A DNA stretch of 64,000 nucleotides from Kineobactrum sediminis. Its GTDB lineage: Bacteria > Pseudomonadota > Gammaproteobacteria > Pseudomonadales > Halieaceae. The position numbers were made by a program, and so were the translations under genes. Of this stretch, positions 16,499 to 26,362 are shown in pieces. Location: contig NZ_PKLZ01000010.1 in assembly GCF_002868715.1 (NCBI RefSeq), forward strand, positions 62,001 through 126,000, given 5' to 3'. The notes below the pieces were generated by a model. It was not told where the DNA came from. It made no database searches and saw nothing but the letters and a program-made list of their open reading frames with translations. The stretch's first letter is position 1. Each line of letters starts with the position of its first letter.

Positions 16499-18820
16499 CT
16501 AGAAAGAGACCCGCATCGTCACGCCGTACCAGCGCGGCTGCTGTAGGGTGATCTCGCCGGAGTTACCCACGCCAGCGAGGTCGAACTTGTTGGTCGCATG
16601 GCGTGTGTCGAACACGTTGTTTACCCAGGCGCTTATGGACCATTGCTGATTCGGCGGTGCATAGCCGAGCAACACGTCGGTCTGGAACAACGAGCCCATC
16701 TCCGTAGACCGGTTATTGAGCGAGTCGCGGTGCATGGCGGTGCGTCCGTGGCTGGTCTGCTGTATGTGCATGTCGCCGCCGAAAGCATTCCAGGTATAGC
16801 GGATCATGAGATTCCCCGTAAAGTCCGGCGCCAGAGGCAGGTCCAGATCGCCAGTGAAGGGAACGGCGCCGGTCGGGTTCGAAATGTCTTCCACCTCAGT
16901 ATCCAACATACCGATGCCCCCGGAAATTTCCAGACCGTCGATCGGATTGGCGGTCAGCTCCAGCTCACCACCAATAACGGTAGCATCGTTGTTGGTCACC
17001 AGATTAGTGATGTTCACGAAGCTCGTGTTCTGCATGTCCTGGTAGTCATAATAGAAAAGTGCACCATTTAGTCTTGCCAGCCCATCCATGAGCGTGGCCT
17101 TGAAACCGATCTCATAGGCGTTGTTGGTCTCTTCGTCGTACTTGCGCACATCCGGTGCCAGGCCGGAAACATTGCCGGTAATGAAGCCACCGCTCTTCAC
17201 ACCACGCCGGTAGGCGCCATACAGAAGCAGGTCCTGGTTAGGACGGTAGTTGAGCTGCAGATTGGTGTTTATCAGCCCCTTGTCGAACACCGCCAGGTCG
17301 CCATGCAGGTCGGTGTTAAGCCGGGTGATCACGGATGCCGGGTTGTTGCGGATGGCGCTGCCAATCGCGTTGAACTGCGCCAGGTTGGTTGGCTTGGGAG
17401 TACTCAGTGGCAGGGCACCAAAGCCATCCAGCGCATTCACTTCCTTGTCATCCCGCGTGTAGCGCGCGCCAAGAATCAGCGTCATCTTTTGCGACAGGTC
17501 ATACTCACCCTGAACGAACGCGGCCCAGCTCTCCAATTGCTGCTGGTCAAAGTAGCTCTCCGCCAGGAGCCCGTTGGGGACCGGCGTGACCTCCTCGTTG
17601 AAGAACAGTGGTGTAGCTGATCGGGTGAGCAGGTCCTGGTCGAGATAGTTGGCACCTGCGGTGATACGCCAGCCGGTTTCTTCGTAGGTGGCACGGACCT
17701 CAGCCGTCCAGTGCTCGGATTCGCTGTCGTTACTGAACAGACAGAGCGGGTCCGGCCCGTTGTCGCAGTCCTCGACCTCGAACTTTTCGCTCTTTAGCCA
17801 GCCGGCCAGGCCGTTTATGGACAGTTTGTCGGAGACCTCCCAATTGACGCTGGCCAGGTAGTGTTCGATCTTGTTGCCGATGCTGTTGGGCCCGTCGACG
17901 TTAGCGAGATCCTCCCCTTCTGTGTTTGTACTTTCCCGGCTGTTGCCAAAGGCATCGGACTCGACCGCAATAGTGCCGAAGCCGTCGGAAGGGGCGACCG
18001 GATAAAGGATTTCGTTGGAACCATTGGTCGGCCCCATTTCCCCACGCTCCGCTTTCAGGTTGACGGATACGCTCTCACTGGCTTTAATCAGCAGCTGTGC
18101 GCGACCCGCCCAGAACTTGTTCTTGCCGCCCTTGTCGTACAAGGCCTGCGGGTGGATATTTCTGACGTAACCGTTGTTGCGGTCTGTTGCGAAGGAGCCA
18201 CGAAATGCCATCGTATCGCTCAACGGTACATTGATGTGGCCGTCGGTGCGCACCAGGCCATAACTACCTCCAGTAACGGAGATAGCCCCGGCAACGCTCT
18301 CGAAGTCTGGTTTGCGCGTGTAGAAGTTGATGGTTCCCGCCGTTGAGTTGCGCCCCTGTATGGTGCCCTGTGGGCCGCGCGCCACTTCAACTCGCTCCAG
18401 GTCGAACATCAGGAAGTCGGCCTGACCGGCACCGATCATGTAGAACTCGTCCACATAGGATGTTGCCGTTGCCTCTGTTGTGTCCTCAAAGTTGGGCTGC
18501 CCAACACCGCGCAGCGTAACCTGCGTATTGAAACCGGGCGTGGCATAGGAACGCACGATCTGATAATTGGCTATCGAGGACGTGAGGTCGCCGGCGGTCG
18601 TCAATGGCCGTGCTTCGAGTTCATCACCGGAAAGTGCGGACACCGATATGCCCACATCCTGCAGGTTCTGCTCCCGACGGTTGGCAGTAACCACGACCTC
18701 CTCAAGTGCGTTGGCGCGGGACTGGCGGGAGGTTTCCTCCTGGGCGATGGCCCCCGCAGCGGTAGTGACGGTAAAGCCCAACAATATACGGATCGCATTA
18801 GTCAGCGGTGATTTCTTCAT
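16499..18820 (-). CDS. TonB-dependent outer membrane receptor 1
   Basis: A 773-aa receptor with a signal peptide (about residues 1-26, cleavage after AIAQ), a TonB-box-like LEEVVVTA, a plug domain (VTLRGVG, DLERVEVARGPQGTIQGRNSTAGTINF) and a long beta-barrel ending in the aromatic residue Phe. No FecA-type N-terminal signalling domain is present and no FecR/sigma factor is nearby, so it probably imports an organic substrate rather than acting in iron signalling. GGAGACGAGG precedes the ATG. It is divergent from SDR 2 across a 138-bp region with an operator. Confidence 0.93.
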   Translation of the reverse strand: MKKSPLTNAIRILLGFTVTTAAGAIAQEETSRQSRANALEEVVVTANRREQNLQDVGISVSALSGDELEARPLTTAGDLTSSIANYQIVRSYATPGFNTQVTLRGVGQPNFEDTTEATATSYVDEFYMIGAGQADFLMFDLERVEVARGPQGTIQGRNSTAGTINFYTRKPDFESVAGAISVTGGSYGLVRTDGHINVPLSDTMAFRGSFATDRNNGYVRNIHPQALYDKGGKNKFWAGRAQLLIKASESVSVNLKAERGEMGPTNGSNEILYPVAPSDGFGTIAVESDAFGNSRESTNTEGEDLANVDGPNSIGNKIEHYLASVNWEVSDKLSINGLAGWLKSEKFEVEDCDNGPDPLCLFSNDSESEHWTAEVRATYEETGWRITAGANYLDQDLLTRSATPLFFNEEVTPVPNGLLAESYFDQQQLESWAAFVQGEYDLSQKMTLILGARYTRDDKEVNALDGFGALPLSTPKPTNLAQFNAIGSAIRNNPASVITRLNTDLHGDLAVFDKGLINTNLQLNYRPNQDLLLYGAYRRGVKSGGFITGNVSGLAPDVRKYDEETNNAYEIGFKATLMDGLARLNGALFYYDYQDMQNTSFVNITNLVTNNDATVIGGELELTANPIDGLEISGGIGMLDTEVEDISNPTGAVPFTGDLDLPLAPDFTGNLMIRYTWNAFGGDMHIQQTSHGRTAMHRDSLNNRSTEMGSLFQTDVLLGYAPPNQQWSISAWVNNVFDTRHATNKFDLAGVGNSGEITLQQPRWYGVTMRVSF

Positions 18821-18920
18821 CCTCGTCTCCCGACTTGTTTATGGTTGTTATGGGTCGCATGCGGACAGCAGTGTTGACGCTACAACGACTGTAGTCGTCG
18901 GTCAATAGTTTCATTTAATA

Positions 18921-18931
18921 TTGTTCTACGA
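18921..18931. promoter_or_regulatory. Operator between TonB receptor 1 and SDR 2
   Basis: TTGTTCTACGA fits TNGTNNNACNA. It ends 27 bp before the SDR 2 start codon, almost the same spacing as the sites before the genes at 30875 and 35178, and overlaps a possible -10 (TATTGT, 18919-18924). It lies 101 bp from the receptor start, so it could control both directions. Confidence 0.5.
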
Positions 18932-18958
18932 TAATGTAGCAATAAAGAGGAGAAACCC

Positions 18959-19744
18959 ATGGGACGTTTAAATGGCAAAGTGGCACTGATTACCGGTGCA
19001 GGCAGCGGTGTGGGCGCCGCATGTATGGACCTGTTCCTTGCCAAGGGAGCAAAGGTGGTGGGTGTCGGCAGGACCGAGTCACATCTGCAGGACACTCTTG
19101 ACGGTCTTGAGGATATTCATGCCAGCAGCGCCCGCATCGTAGCCGCCGATGTCAGCACCGAGACAGGTGTCGAGTGTGCGGTCCAGCACGCAAAAGACGC
19201 ATTTGGCAGCATAGATATACTTGTGCATGCGGCGGGTGTGGGCTACAGCTGGGAAAAGCAAAGCCCTGGATCCATGGCGGACGTGGTCCACGTTACGCCA
19301 GACAAGTGGAGCGAGGTCATGCGTATTAATCTAGACGCATACTATCTGCTGTGTCGGGCCATTGTGCCTGTAATGAAGGCAGGAGGCGGTGGGTCTATTG
19401 TCGGCGTGACCAGTATCTCCGGCTTCCAGGGGCTGTCGGCAGCGCATGCGTACACTGCTGCAAAAGCCGGCATGATCAACCTGACCCGATCCATGAGCGT
19501 GAGTTACGTAAGGGACAATATCCGCGTCAACTGCATCGCTCCGGGGTTTATCGCCACGCCGATGGTCGAGGACGTGCTAAATCTCTTTGACGATGCACAA
19601 ACCGCAGAGCAGCTGAGCCCGATGTGCCGGCCGGGAACGCCGGAGGAAATGGCCTATGGCTGCCTGTACCTCGCCTCTGATGAATCCACCTATTGCAGTG
19701 GCACGGTACTGGTAATCGATGGCGGCACTACCGCGAGACAGTGA
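18959..19744 (+). CDS. Short-chain dehydrogenase/reductase (SDR 2), paralogue of SDR 1
   Basis: A 261-aa classical SDR: TGAGSGVG, HAAGVGYSWEK, catalytic Ser in VTSISG, Tyr-Lys in AYTAAKAG, then APGFIATPMVED. The shared AAGVGYSWEK...GSM insert identifies it as a paralogue of SDR 1 at 13342. AGAGGAGAAA precedes the ATG. It heads a plus-strand unit with acyl-CoA dehydrogenase, enoyl-CoA hydratase and 3-hydroxyacyl-CoA dehydrogenase, so it likely oxidises a hydroxyl on the route into beta-oxidation. Confidence 0.9.
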   Translation: MGRLNGKVALITGAGSGVGAACMDLFLAKGAKVVGVGRTESHLQDTLDGLEDIHASSARIVAADVSTETGVECAVQHAKDAFGSIDILVHAAGVGYSWEKQSPGSMADVVHVTPDKWSEVMRINLDAYYLLCRAIVPVMKAGGGGSIVGVTSISGFQGLSAAHAYTAAKAGMINLTRSMSVSYVRDNIRVNCIAPGFIATPMVEDVLNLFDDAQTAEQLSPMCRPGTPEEMAYGCLYLASDESTYCSGTVLVIDGGTTARQ

Positions 19745-19804
19745 ATGCGCCGCAGCCATAACCCTACAGACAACCAACGCGTCAGCGACGCAGGAAGCAA
19801 CGCC

Positions 19805-21109
19805 ATGGAATTCGAATACAGCGACAAAGTTCAGGAATACTCGGTACGTATCGAGGACTTCCTCGCCGAGCACATCTATCCCAACGAAGAGCGTTTCTAT
19901 CGAGAGGCCGAGACCCTTGGTCCCTGGAAGGTCTACCCGGTGGTGGAGGAGCTCAAGGAAGTTGCCCGCAAGCAGGGGCTTTGGAACCTGTTCCTTCCCG
20001 ACAGCGAGCACGGGGCTGGCCTGAGCAATCTGGAATACGCCCCGCTGTGTGCCTTGATGGGGCGTTCTCACCTGGCGCCGGAGGTGTTCAACTGCTCTGC
20101 GCCCGACACGGGCAACATGGAGACTATCATCCGCTACGGTACAGAGGCGCAGATCAGCGAGTGGGCGGAGCCGCTGCTGAGTGGCGAGATCCGCAGTGCT
20201 TTCGCCATGACCGAACCCGAGGTGGCGTCCAGTGACGCCACAAATATAGAAAGCTCCATTGTCCGCGACGGGGACGAGTACGTGGTCAACGGACGCAAGT
20301 GGTATACCACCAATGCTACCGACCCGCGCTGCAAGATCATCATTTTCATGGGCAAATCGTCGCCGAATCACGAGAGCCGCTACAAGCAACAGTCCATGAT
20401 TCTCGTACCCAAGGATACCCCCGGCGTGCGAGTAGTGCGCTCACTGCCAGTTTTCGGTTTTTATGGTGTGCCTGATCGCGCGGCTGAGGTCGTTTTCGAG
20501 AACGTGCGGGTGCCCGCGAGCAACATACTGCTGGGCGAGGGACGTGGCTTCGAGATTGCCCAGGGCCGTCTTGGCCCCGGTCGCATCCATCACTGCATGC
20601 GACTCACCGGACTTGCAGAGCGCATACTGGAACGCATGTGCCGGCGCCTGGAAGCGCGCGAGGCCTTTGGTGGCACCGTCGCGAAACAGTCGGTTTCACT
20701 CGAACGTATCGCCGAGGCTCGCATCATGATCGAGCAGTCACGCCTGTTAACCCTCCATGCGGCCTGGAAAATGGACCGAGTTGGCAACAAGGAAGCGCGG
20801 CGTGAGATCGCCATGATCAAGGTGACAGCGCCTAACATGGCCTGCCAGGTGATCGATTGGGCGATACAGGCATTTGGCGGTGGTGGCACCAGCAATGACC
20901 ATCATCTCACGTCAGCCTATGCAACGGCTCGCCTGCTACGTCTCGCGGACGGTCCCGACGAGGTGCACCGCAATCAAATCGGTCGCCTGGAGCTCCGTCG
21001 CGTCGGCGAGATGGATTCTTTCCGCTGCGGTAACAGCGGCGACTTCCTGACCCTCGCCGAGGCGGATGCGAAGGCGCAAGGCGGACTTTTCCCGCCGGAG
21101 CCGGGCTGA
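19805..21109 (+). CDS. Acyl-CoA dehydrogenase (ACAD10/11-like)
   Basis: A 434-aa flavoenzyme that would introduce a 2,3-double bond into an acyl-CoA. Typical motifs are [48 protein letters not shown]-like [11 protein letters not shown] and [15 protein letters not shown]. The ATG at 19805 follows AGGAAG and gives the conserved N-terminus; the frame is open further upstream but those residues are not conserved. The gene is 60 bp after SDR 2. Electrons would leave through ETF, which is not encoded in the window. Confidence 0.9.
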   Translation: MEFEYSDKVQEYSVRIEDFLAEHIYPNEERFYREAETLGPWKVYPVVEELKEVARKQGLWNLFLPDSEHGAGLSNLEYAPLCALMGRSHLAPEVFNCSAPDTGNMETIIRYGTEAQISEWAEPLLSGEIRSAFAMTEPEVASSDATNIESSIVRDGDEYVVNGRKWYTTNATDPRCKIIIFMGKSSPNHESRYKQQSMILVPKDTPGVRVVRSLPVFGFYGVPDRAAEVVFENVRVPASNILLGEGRGFEIAQGRLGPGRIHHCMRLTGLAERILERMCRRLEAREAFGGTVAKQSVSLERIAEARIMIEQSRLLTLHAAWKMDRVGNKEARREIAMIKVTAPNMACQVIDWAIQAFGGGGTSNDHHLTSAYATARLLRLADGPDEVHRNQIGRLELRRVGEMDSFRCGNSGDFLTLAEADAKAQGGLFPPEPG

Positions 21110-21124
21110 CCAGGAGTAGACGTC

Positions 21125-21928
21125 ATGCGCGACCAATTGCTGCAGACCTATGCCCAGGGGGCGGTAACAATAACCTGCCACAGCGACCACATTGTGGTTG
21201 TGACGCTTAACCGGCCGGAAGCACGCAATGCCATAAACCCTGATGTGACCCAGCGATTGGATGAAATCGTCCAGGCGATTGAAACTGACGATGACATCTG
21301 GGCCGTTATTCTGACGGGTGCCGGTGGACGCGTTTTCAGTGCTGGCGCCGATCTCAAAGAAGTCGCCGATAACGGTTTTGGCAGTCTGTACACGGAACGC
21401 GGTGGATTCGCGGGCTTCTCTTTCGTAGAACGCCGCAAAATATGGATTGCCGCGGTAGAGGGCTTTGCTCTCGCGGGCGGCTTTGAGCTGGTGCTGGCCT
21501 GTGACATGGTGGTGGCAGGCGAGTCAGCACAGTTCGGTTTGCCCGAAGTAGGCGTGGGCCTGGCCGCCGCAGCTGGCGGTGTCTACCGTCTGCCCCGAAC
21601 GCTGCCCCGCACCCTGGCCATTGAACTGATTGCCACCACGGAGCGGCTGCCGGCCAAGCGGGCACTTGCGTCCGGACTGATAAACAGGGTAGTTGCCGAT
21701 GGGTCGGTCCTGGAGGCGGCGGCACAATTAGCCGAACGCATATGCGAAAACGCGCCGCTGGCCGTACAGGAAAGCGTTGCCCTGGCACGCAAGGCATTCG
21801 ACATGACAGACCAGGAGCTGGCGAAAGCGAGCATCGAGGCGCAGGCGCGACTATCCGTGACAGAAGATTTCAGCGAGGGTCCGCGAGCATTCATCGAAAA
21901 GCGGCCGCCGGTATGGAAAGGCAGGTAA
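21125..21928 (+). CDS. Enoyl-CoA hydratase/isomerase
   Basis: A 267-aa crotonase-fold protein. The oxyanion-hole segments FSAGADLKE and EGFALAGGFELVLACD and the second acidic segment FGLPEVGVGL are present, with Glu residues at both expected catalytic positions, so hydration of a 2-enoyl-CoA is likely. It follows the acyl-CoA dehydrogenase by 15 bp with a good AGGAG site and is followed by the 3-hydroxyacyl-CoA dehydrogenase 19 bp later. Together they form a three-step beta-oxidation unit. Confidence 0.9.
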   Translation: MRDQLLQTYAQGAVTITCHSDHIVVVTLNRPEARNAINPDVTQRLDEIVQAIETDDDIWAVILTGAGGRVFSAGADLKEVADNGFGSLYTERGGFAGFSFVERRKIWIAAVEGFALAGGFELVLACDMVVAGESAQFGLPEVGVGLAAAAGGVYRLPRTLPRTLAIELIATTERLPAKRALASGLINRVVADGSVLEAAAQLAERICENAPLAVQESVALARKAFDMTDQELAKASIEAQARLSVTEDFSEGPRAFIEKRPPVWKGR

Positions 21929-21947
21929 TCCGCAAGAGGGGCAAGTT

Positions 21948-22805
21948 ATGAAGATGGGGGTAGTAGGCGCTGGCCTGATGGGCCGGGAAATCGCCTTTGT
22001 ATACGCGATGGCGGGTTGGAACGTGGTGCTTGCCGACAAATCGCAGACGCAGCTTGACCAGGCACTGAGCATTTTAGGCGAGCTGGTTGGCAAAGGCGTA
22101 AAGCGTGGCTTATTTGAGCAGGGGCCGGCGAATGTCGCCTTGGAACGAATCCATGCGTCCACAGAGCTCGAAGCCATGCATGATGTCAAGTTCGTGGTGG
22201 AAGCGGTATTCGAACAGGAGTCGGTCAAGGCCGAGGTGCTCGAGAAGCTCGACCAAATCTGCAGCGAGTGTTGCATTCTCGCCTCAAATACCTCGACTAT
22301 CCCGATCTCCACACTGGCCAGCTACCTGTCGATCGTGCGCCGCCGTCGCTTTGTCGGGACCCATTACTTCTCCCCGGTGTCGCGGATGAAACTGGTCGAG
22401 GTGATTCCCGCCTTCGATACCTCGGAAGAAACAACGGCCTACGCCATGAAAATGTGCTCCAATGCCGGCAAAACCCCTGTCCGCATCAAGGATGTCGCGG
22501 GATTCGCTGTAAATCGTATGCTGCATTCTTTCATGATTGAGGCGGTCAGGCTGGTGGAGGAAGGTGTCGCGACGCCGGAGGATCTTGATACTGCGTGCCG
22601 CCTCGGACTCGGACATGCCATGGGGCCCTTTGAGTTAATGGACGCGGTGACTGCGGACCTGTGTGTAGAGGCACAGGAAATCATGCAGGAAGCCTACGGA
22701 GAGCGATTCCGCCCACCGGCGCTGCTCAAGCAACGGGTGCGCGCCGGACTCGGGGGTGGTCATGGTCGACGTGGTTGGAGAGAGCATACCAAAAAGCCGG
22801 GGTAG
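21948..22805 (+). CDS. 3-hydroxyacyl-CoA dehydrogenase (HbdA-type)
   Basis: A 285-aa single-function dehydrogenase: NAD motif GAGLMGREIAFVYA, SNTSTIP, catalytic His in GTHYFSPVSRMKLVEV, and the C-terminal domain (GFAVNRMLHSFMIEAVRLVEEG, GPFELMD). It oxidises 3-hydroxyacyl-CoA to 3-oxoacyl-CoA. The last residues RVRAGLGGGHGRRGW are a degenerate form of the usual glycine-rich tail (GRKTGKGFY); the length is normal, so I do not call a frameshift. It is the last gene of the 18959-22805 unit and is followed by a hairpin. Confidence 0.9.
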   Translation: MKMGVVGAGLMGREIAFVYAMAGWNVVLADKSQTQLDQALSILGELVGKGVKRGLFEQGPANVALERIHASTELEAMHDVKFVVEAVFEQESVKAEVLEKLDQICSECCILASNTSTIPISTLASYLSIVRRRRFVGTHYFSPVSRMKLVEVIPAFDTSEETTAYAMKMCSNAGKTPVRIKDVAGFAVNRMLHSFMIEAVRLVEEGVATPEDLDTACRLGLGHAMGPFELMDAVTADLCVEAQEIMQEAYGERFRPPALLKQRVRAGLGGGHGRRGWREHTKKPG

Positions 22806-22844
22806 GAAAGTTTCGCACCGCCACTCCTCTAACGTAAACACATC

Positions 22845-22865
22845 GTGGCGCTTTAATAGCGCCAC
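22845..22865. terminator. Hairpin between convergent genes
   Basis: A perfect 8-bp stem (GTGGCGCT / AGCGCCAC) with a 5-base loop, between the end of the beta-oxidation unit (+) and the end of SDR 3 (-). No clear T-run follows on either strand, so termination efficiency is uncertain. Nothing else coding is seen in 22806-22988. Confidence 0.45.
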
Positions 22866-22988
22866 CCTTGCCGGACAGAACCCTGCAAACGATCAAAGAC
22901 CATCGGCTCCATCCTCTGGCAGGTCCTTTCTATCAAGTGGGCAGTCGGCGCAGTACATACACCAGCCCTCTTCAAGCCCGAGCTAACA

Positions 22989-23792
22989 TCAGCCTGCTCC
23001 GGACATTCCTCCGTCAACCGGAAGCGCAACACCGTTGATGAAGGATGCCTCCTCCGAGCACAGGTACAGCGCCGCATTCACCACATCGGACAGCTCGCCG
23101 AAGCGGCCGACCGGAATCCGCGCGATCAATCCTTCTTTCACAGCCTCGACGCTTTCACCCAGGCCAAGGCCGGGAAAGTCATTCAGCAGCTTGCGACCCA
23201 TGTCGGTATTGAACAGGCTGGGACAGAGGCAATTGGCGCGCACGCCGTAATCAAAGGTGCCCGCCTCTGTGGCCGCGAGCTTCGTCAGGCTGATGACGCC
23301 CGCTTTCGAGGCGCTGTAGGCTGCCAGGCCCGGAGTCGACGAAAGGCCGGCCACCGACGCGAGGTTCAGGATGGCGCCGCCGCGACCGCTCGCACCGCCC
23401 GGCTGCATGGCAAGGAAAGCGTGCTTGATACCTAGCATGGTGCCGACCAGATTGATGTCGAACAAATCCCTGCAGGCCTGGGGTGTCGTGTCGATATAAA
23501 GTTCAGAAATCTCTACCCCGGCATTGTTGATCACCACATCGAGGCCACCGACCTCGGAAACGCAGTAATCGACAGCGGCTGCCCAGTCAATGTCACTGCG
23601 CACGTCCAGTGAGAGGAAGTGACACGCCGAGCCGCCACGGGAAATTTCAGCAACAGTTGCCTCGCCGAGTTCCGTATTGATATCACCGATCACCACCGTC
23701 GCACCGCGTCCGGCGAAACCCCGCGCGAATTCAGCGCCGAATCCTCGTGCGCCACCGGTGATGAGAACAACTTTGCCCTTATAATCAATCAT
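22989..23792 (-). CDS. Short-chain dehydrogenase/reductase (SDR 3)
   Basis: A 267-aa classical SDR: TGGARGFG, NNAGVE, Ser in NLASVAG, Tyr-Lys in AYSASKAG, and PVDGGMSGAG at the C-terminus. AAAGGAGAAAC precedes the ATG. It lies 47 bp downstream of TonB receptor 2 on the same strand and is probably co-transcribed with it. It is not a close relative of SDR 1 or 2. Substrate unknown. Confidence 0.88.
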   Translation of the reverse strand: MIDYKGKVVLITGGARGFGAEFARGFAGRGATVVIGDINTELGEATVAEISRGGSACHFLSLDVRSDIDWAAAVDYCVSEVGGLDVVINNAGVEISELYIDTTPQACRDLFDINLVGTMLGIKHAFLAMQPGGASGRGGAILNLASVAGLSSTPGLAAYSASKAGVISLTKLAATEAGTFDYGVRANCLCPSLFNTDMGRKLLNDFPGLGLGESVEAVKEGLIARIPVGRFGELSDVVNAALYLCSEEASFINGVALPVDGGMSGAG

Positions 23793-23839
23793 GCTGTTTC
23801 TCCTTTATTGTTTTGTGTCCGGTCTGTTGCGTGTGCAGA

Positions 23840-26254
23840 TTAAAAGCGGTACGCGGCACGCACGCCGTATTCCGCGGGGCGCCCAGGGTAGCGCCCGTCA
23901 GTGTCGAATGCAGGTACGGCACTGTGCCAGTAGTACTCATCCGTCAGATTCTTGCCCCACAGGGCCAGCTCCCAGTCTGCCGAACGTGAACGTATACCGA
24001 TATTCATGTCGAGCAGTGAGTAGCTGTCAATACTGTAGCGTTCTTGCCTCGCCGGCACGGGTGTGAGTACGCCGACGCTGTCCGACTGACCGGTCAGCCC
24101 TACACTGGCAAAGCCCTGCAGCGCCGCGGACAGGTCGAAGGTGTAGGTAGTTCGCACAGCGTAGGACCATTCCGGGGTATACGGCAATTCGACCCCGGCG
24201 TAGGACGCGTTGATGGGCTCGAAACCCATCGGACCCATCGTTGACCCCACGGCTCCCTCGTATTCCGTAACCTCCGAGTCCAGCCACGTGCCGGCAACAC
24301 TTATTTCCAGGGCGTCGGTGACCAGGGCTGTGAACTCCAGCTCCGCGCCAGTGACTTCCGACTTTGGCACATTCAGCAGTTTGTCGAGTTGGTTGAAGAT
24401 GGGATCGACAAATTTCGCGCGGAGTTGCTTGTTCTCGTAGTCGTAAAAGAACGCGGCGCCATTCAGGGAAGCACGTCCGTTCCACAGCCGCGCCTTGAAG
24501 CCCGCCTCGTAGTCAACCAGCGACTCCTGTTCCACGGGTTCGTACGCTTCGTAGATCGACCCGGACAGGGTTGGCATGCTGCCAGCCTTGTAGCCCTTCA
24601 TTACGTTAACGTAGATAAGTACATCGTCCGTCAGCCTGTAGTCCACACCCAGTGACCAGGAGACATTGTCCTCTTCAAGCTCAAACTGTGGTTTGACGTT
24701 TGGTTTTAAATAGGTATCCGGATTCACCGGATTGCCGTTGGCATCCGTCCGTGTGTCCAGCGCGATATTGTCGCCCGGTTGCAGGACGCCCTCGTAGCCG
24801 AGATCGCCAAATAAAACGGGCCAGGCCAGATTGAAGAATTCGGTCACCGTGAACTCGGCGCCGTTACGCGGCTCGAGGAAGGGATGATTCGCCAGGTTCG
24901 AGATGGAATCGCGATCCGCCTCGGTATAGCGCAAACCGCCACGCAATGTGACAGCTTCGCTGAAGTCATATTCGAGGTTGGCGAAAACGGCCCGGTTGTC
25001 CATCTCCTGGTCGGACTCGAAGATGTTCACGCTGATGCCGTTGACCATCGTGGATGTCGTATCCGGATAGTAGTAGCCCGCGGACTGGGACACTTCGGAA
25101 TCCTCATAATTCAGGCCCACCATCCAGCGCAAGTCGTTAGAGGGGTCGTTGGACAGCCGCAGCTCTTGGGAGAACGATTCGATGTCCCCCTGATCGGGCA
25201 ACAAGTCTATCAGGATCAGGTAGGTACCATCGGATTCGATACCCGCATCAATCTTGGCGTCGGAGCGCGACGTAATCGACGTCAGGGTCAGGTCATTGCC
25301 GAAACTATAATCAAAGCGCAGGCTGACCTGCCAGAATTCGTTGTCCTGATAAGGCAGGCCGGGAGTCCAGCCCGCGTCGCGGCCACTGTTGCCATTGTAG
25401 GGTTCATAGCTCTGGATCGGGATTTCGTTCTCTTCCAGGACACCGCCGAAGCCCGCGGCGCCGACCTCGTATTCTGGGTTGTAGGCGATCATCTGCACAC
25501 CGATCGGATCGTCCTTCTTGCGCCAACCGTTGATGTTCAGCGTGACGTCGAGGTTCTCCGCCGGCGTCCAGTTCAGCAGCATGCGTGCAGCGGTATTGTC
25601 TTTCTCGCCGAGGGTGTCGCCCGGTGTGTCATAACTGCGCTGCCAGTCGTCTGCCCTTACCGATTTTACCGCCAGCCGACCGCGCAGCTCCGGCGACAAA
25701 GGCCCGCTGACGAAGCCCTCGGCCTCCAGTGTCTGGAATCGACCGTAGGACACGTTCAAGCCTGCCGCCAATTCGTTGGTGGGTTTTTCTGCAATGAAGT
25801 TGATTGCGCCGCCGGTAGCGTTGTTGCCAAAAAGTGTTCCCTGCGGTCCCTTCAGAATTTCGACGCGCTCAAGGTCAAAAGCTACCAGATCGGCCATGAT
25901 CGGAAAAGGGAGTGGTGCCTGGTCCATGTAAAGGCTAACGTCGGGGTAGGCGGCCAGCGTGGATTCAAAGAACCCGATACCGCGCAGCGTATATACGGGA
26001 GAGGAAGAGAGCGAAGGGGCGTAGGTCAGACCAGGCACCTGTGTTGCGAGATCGGCGACGTTACTGATCCCCAATTCACGCATTTTGTCTCCGCTCATGG
26101 CGGTCACGGTGAGGCCGACATCGCTCAGGCTCTGGGAGCGCTTGGTGGCTGTGACCACTACCTCCTCCAGGGCCGATAGGGCATGGGAAGAGAACATCAT
26201 CGTGCCAAGAAAGGGCATAACCCAAAAAGATTTTATTGTTAATCGATTATACAT
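23840..26254 (-). CDS. TonB-dependent outer membrane receptor 2
   Basis: An 804-aa receptor from the ATG at 26254, which has ATGAGG as ribosome site; in-frame upstream codons to 26290 add a non-signal-like N-terminus. It has a signal peptide ending near SSHALS, LEEVVVTA, plug motifs (VYTLRGIGF, DLERVEILKGPQGTLFGNNATGGAINF) and a barrel ending RAAYRF. It is a clear paralogue of receptor 3 (both share VYTLRG-G, SLY-D-APxPFP and ERxEVLKGPQGTLFG). It lies downstream of the alpha/beta hydrolase and upstream of SDR 3, all on the minus strand. Confidence 0.92.
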   Translation of the reverse strand: MYNRLTIKSFWVMPFLGTMMFSSHALSALEEVVVTATKRSQSLSDVGLTVTAMSGDKMRELGISNVADLATQVPGLTYAPSLSSSPVYTLRGIGFFESTLAAYPDVSLYMDQAPLPFPIMADLVAFDLERVEILKGPQGTLFGNNATGGAINFIAEKPTNELAAGLNVSYGRFQTLEAEGFVSGPLSPELRGRLAVKSVRADDWQRSYDTPGDTLGEKDNTAARMLLNWTPAENLDVTLNINGWRKKDDPIGVQMIAYNPEYEVGAAGFGGVLEENEIPIQSYEPYNGNSGRDAGWTPGLPYQDNEFWQVSLRFDYSFGNDLTLTSITSRSDAKIDAGIESDGTYLILIDLLPDQGDIESFSQELRLSNDPSNDLRWMVGLNYEDSEVSQSAGYYYPDTTSTMVNGISVNIFESDQEMDNRAVFANLEYDFSEAVTLRGGLRYTEADRDSISNLANHPFLEPRNGAEFTVTEFFNLAWPVLFGDLGYEGVLQPGDNIALDTRTDANGNPVNPDTYLKPNVKPQFELEEDNVSWSLGVDYRLTDDVLIYVNVMKGYKAGSMPTLSGSIYEAYEPVEQESLVDYEAGFKARLWNGRASLNGAAFFYDYENKQLRAKFVDPIFNQLDKLLNVPKSEVTGAELEFTALVTDALEISVAGTWLDSEVTEYEGAVGSTMGPMGFEPINASYAGVELPYTPEWSYAVRTTYTFDLSAALQGFASVGLTGQSDSVGVLTPVPARQERYSIDSYSLLDMNIGIRSRSADWELALWGKNLTDEYYWHSAVPAFDTDGRYPGRPAEYGVRAAYRF

Positions 26255-26362
26255 AGCGTGCCTCATATTGATTATTGGTTTTGCATTCAAGTAAATGAAT
26301 CTGACTTCACTTAGTCTTGTTACGAACCGGCTTTGCCGCAGAAGCCCCGATGACGCAGACCT

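Noticed and set aside
22720-22805. Possible frameshift at the end of the 3-hydroxyacyl-CoA dehydrogenase
   Set aside because: The glycine-rich tail is degenerate but the protein has the normal length and final Trp-Arg region, so no frameshift is needed.
23793-23839. Operator between TonB receptor 2 and SDR 3
   Set aside because: The TTGTTTTGT string has no ACNA half at the right distance; the two genes are more likely one transcript.
24884-26179. 431-codon open frame on the plus strand
   Set aside because: It is antisense to TonB receptor 2, which has clear plug and barrel motifs; the translated antisense product has no recognisable domain.
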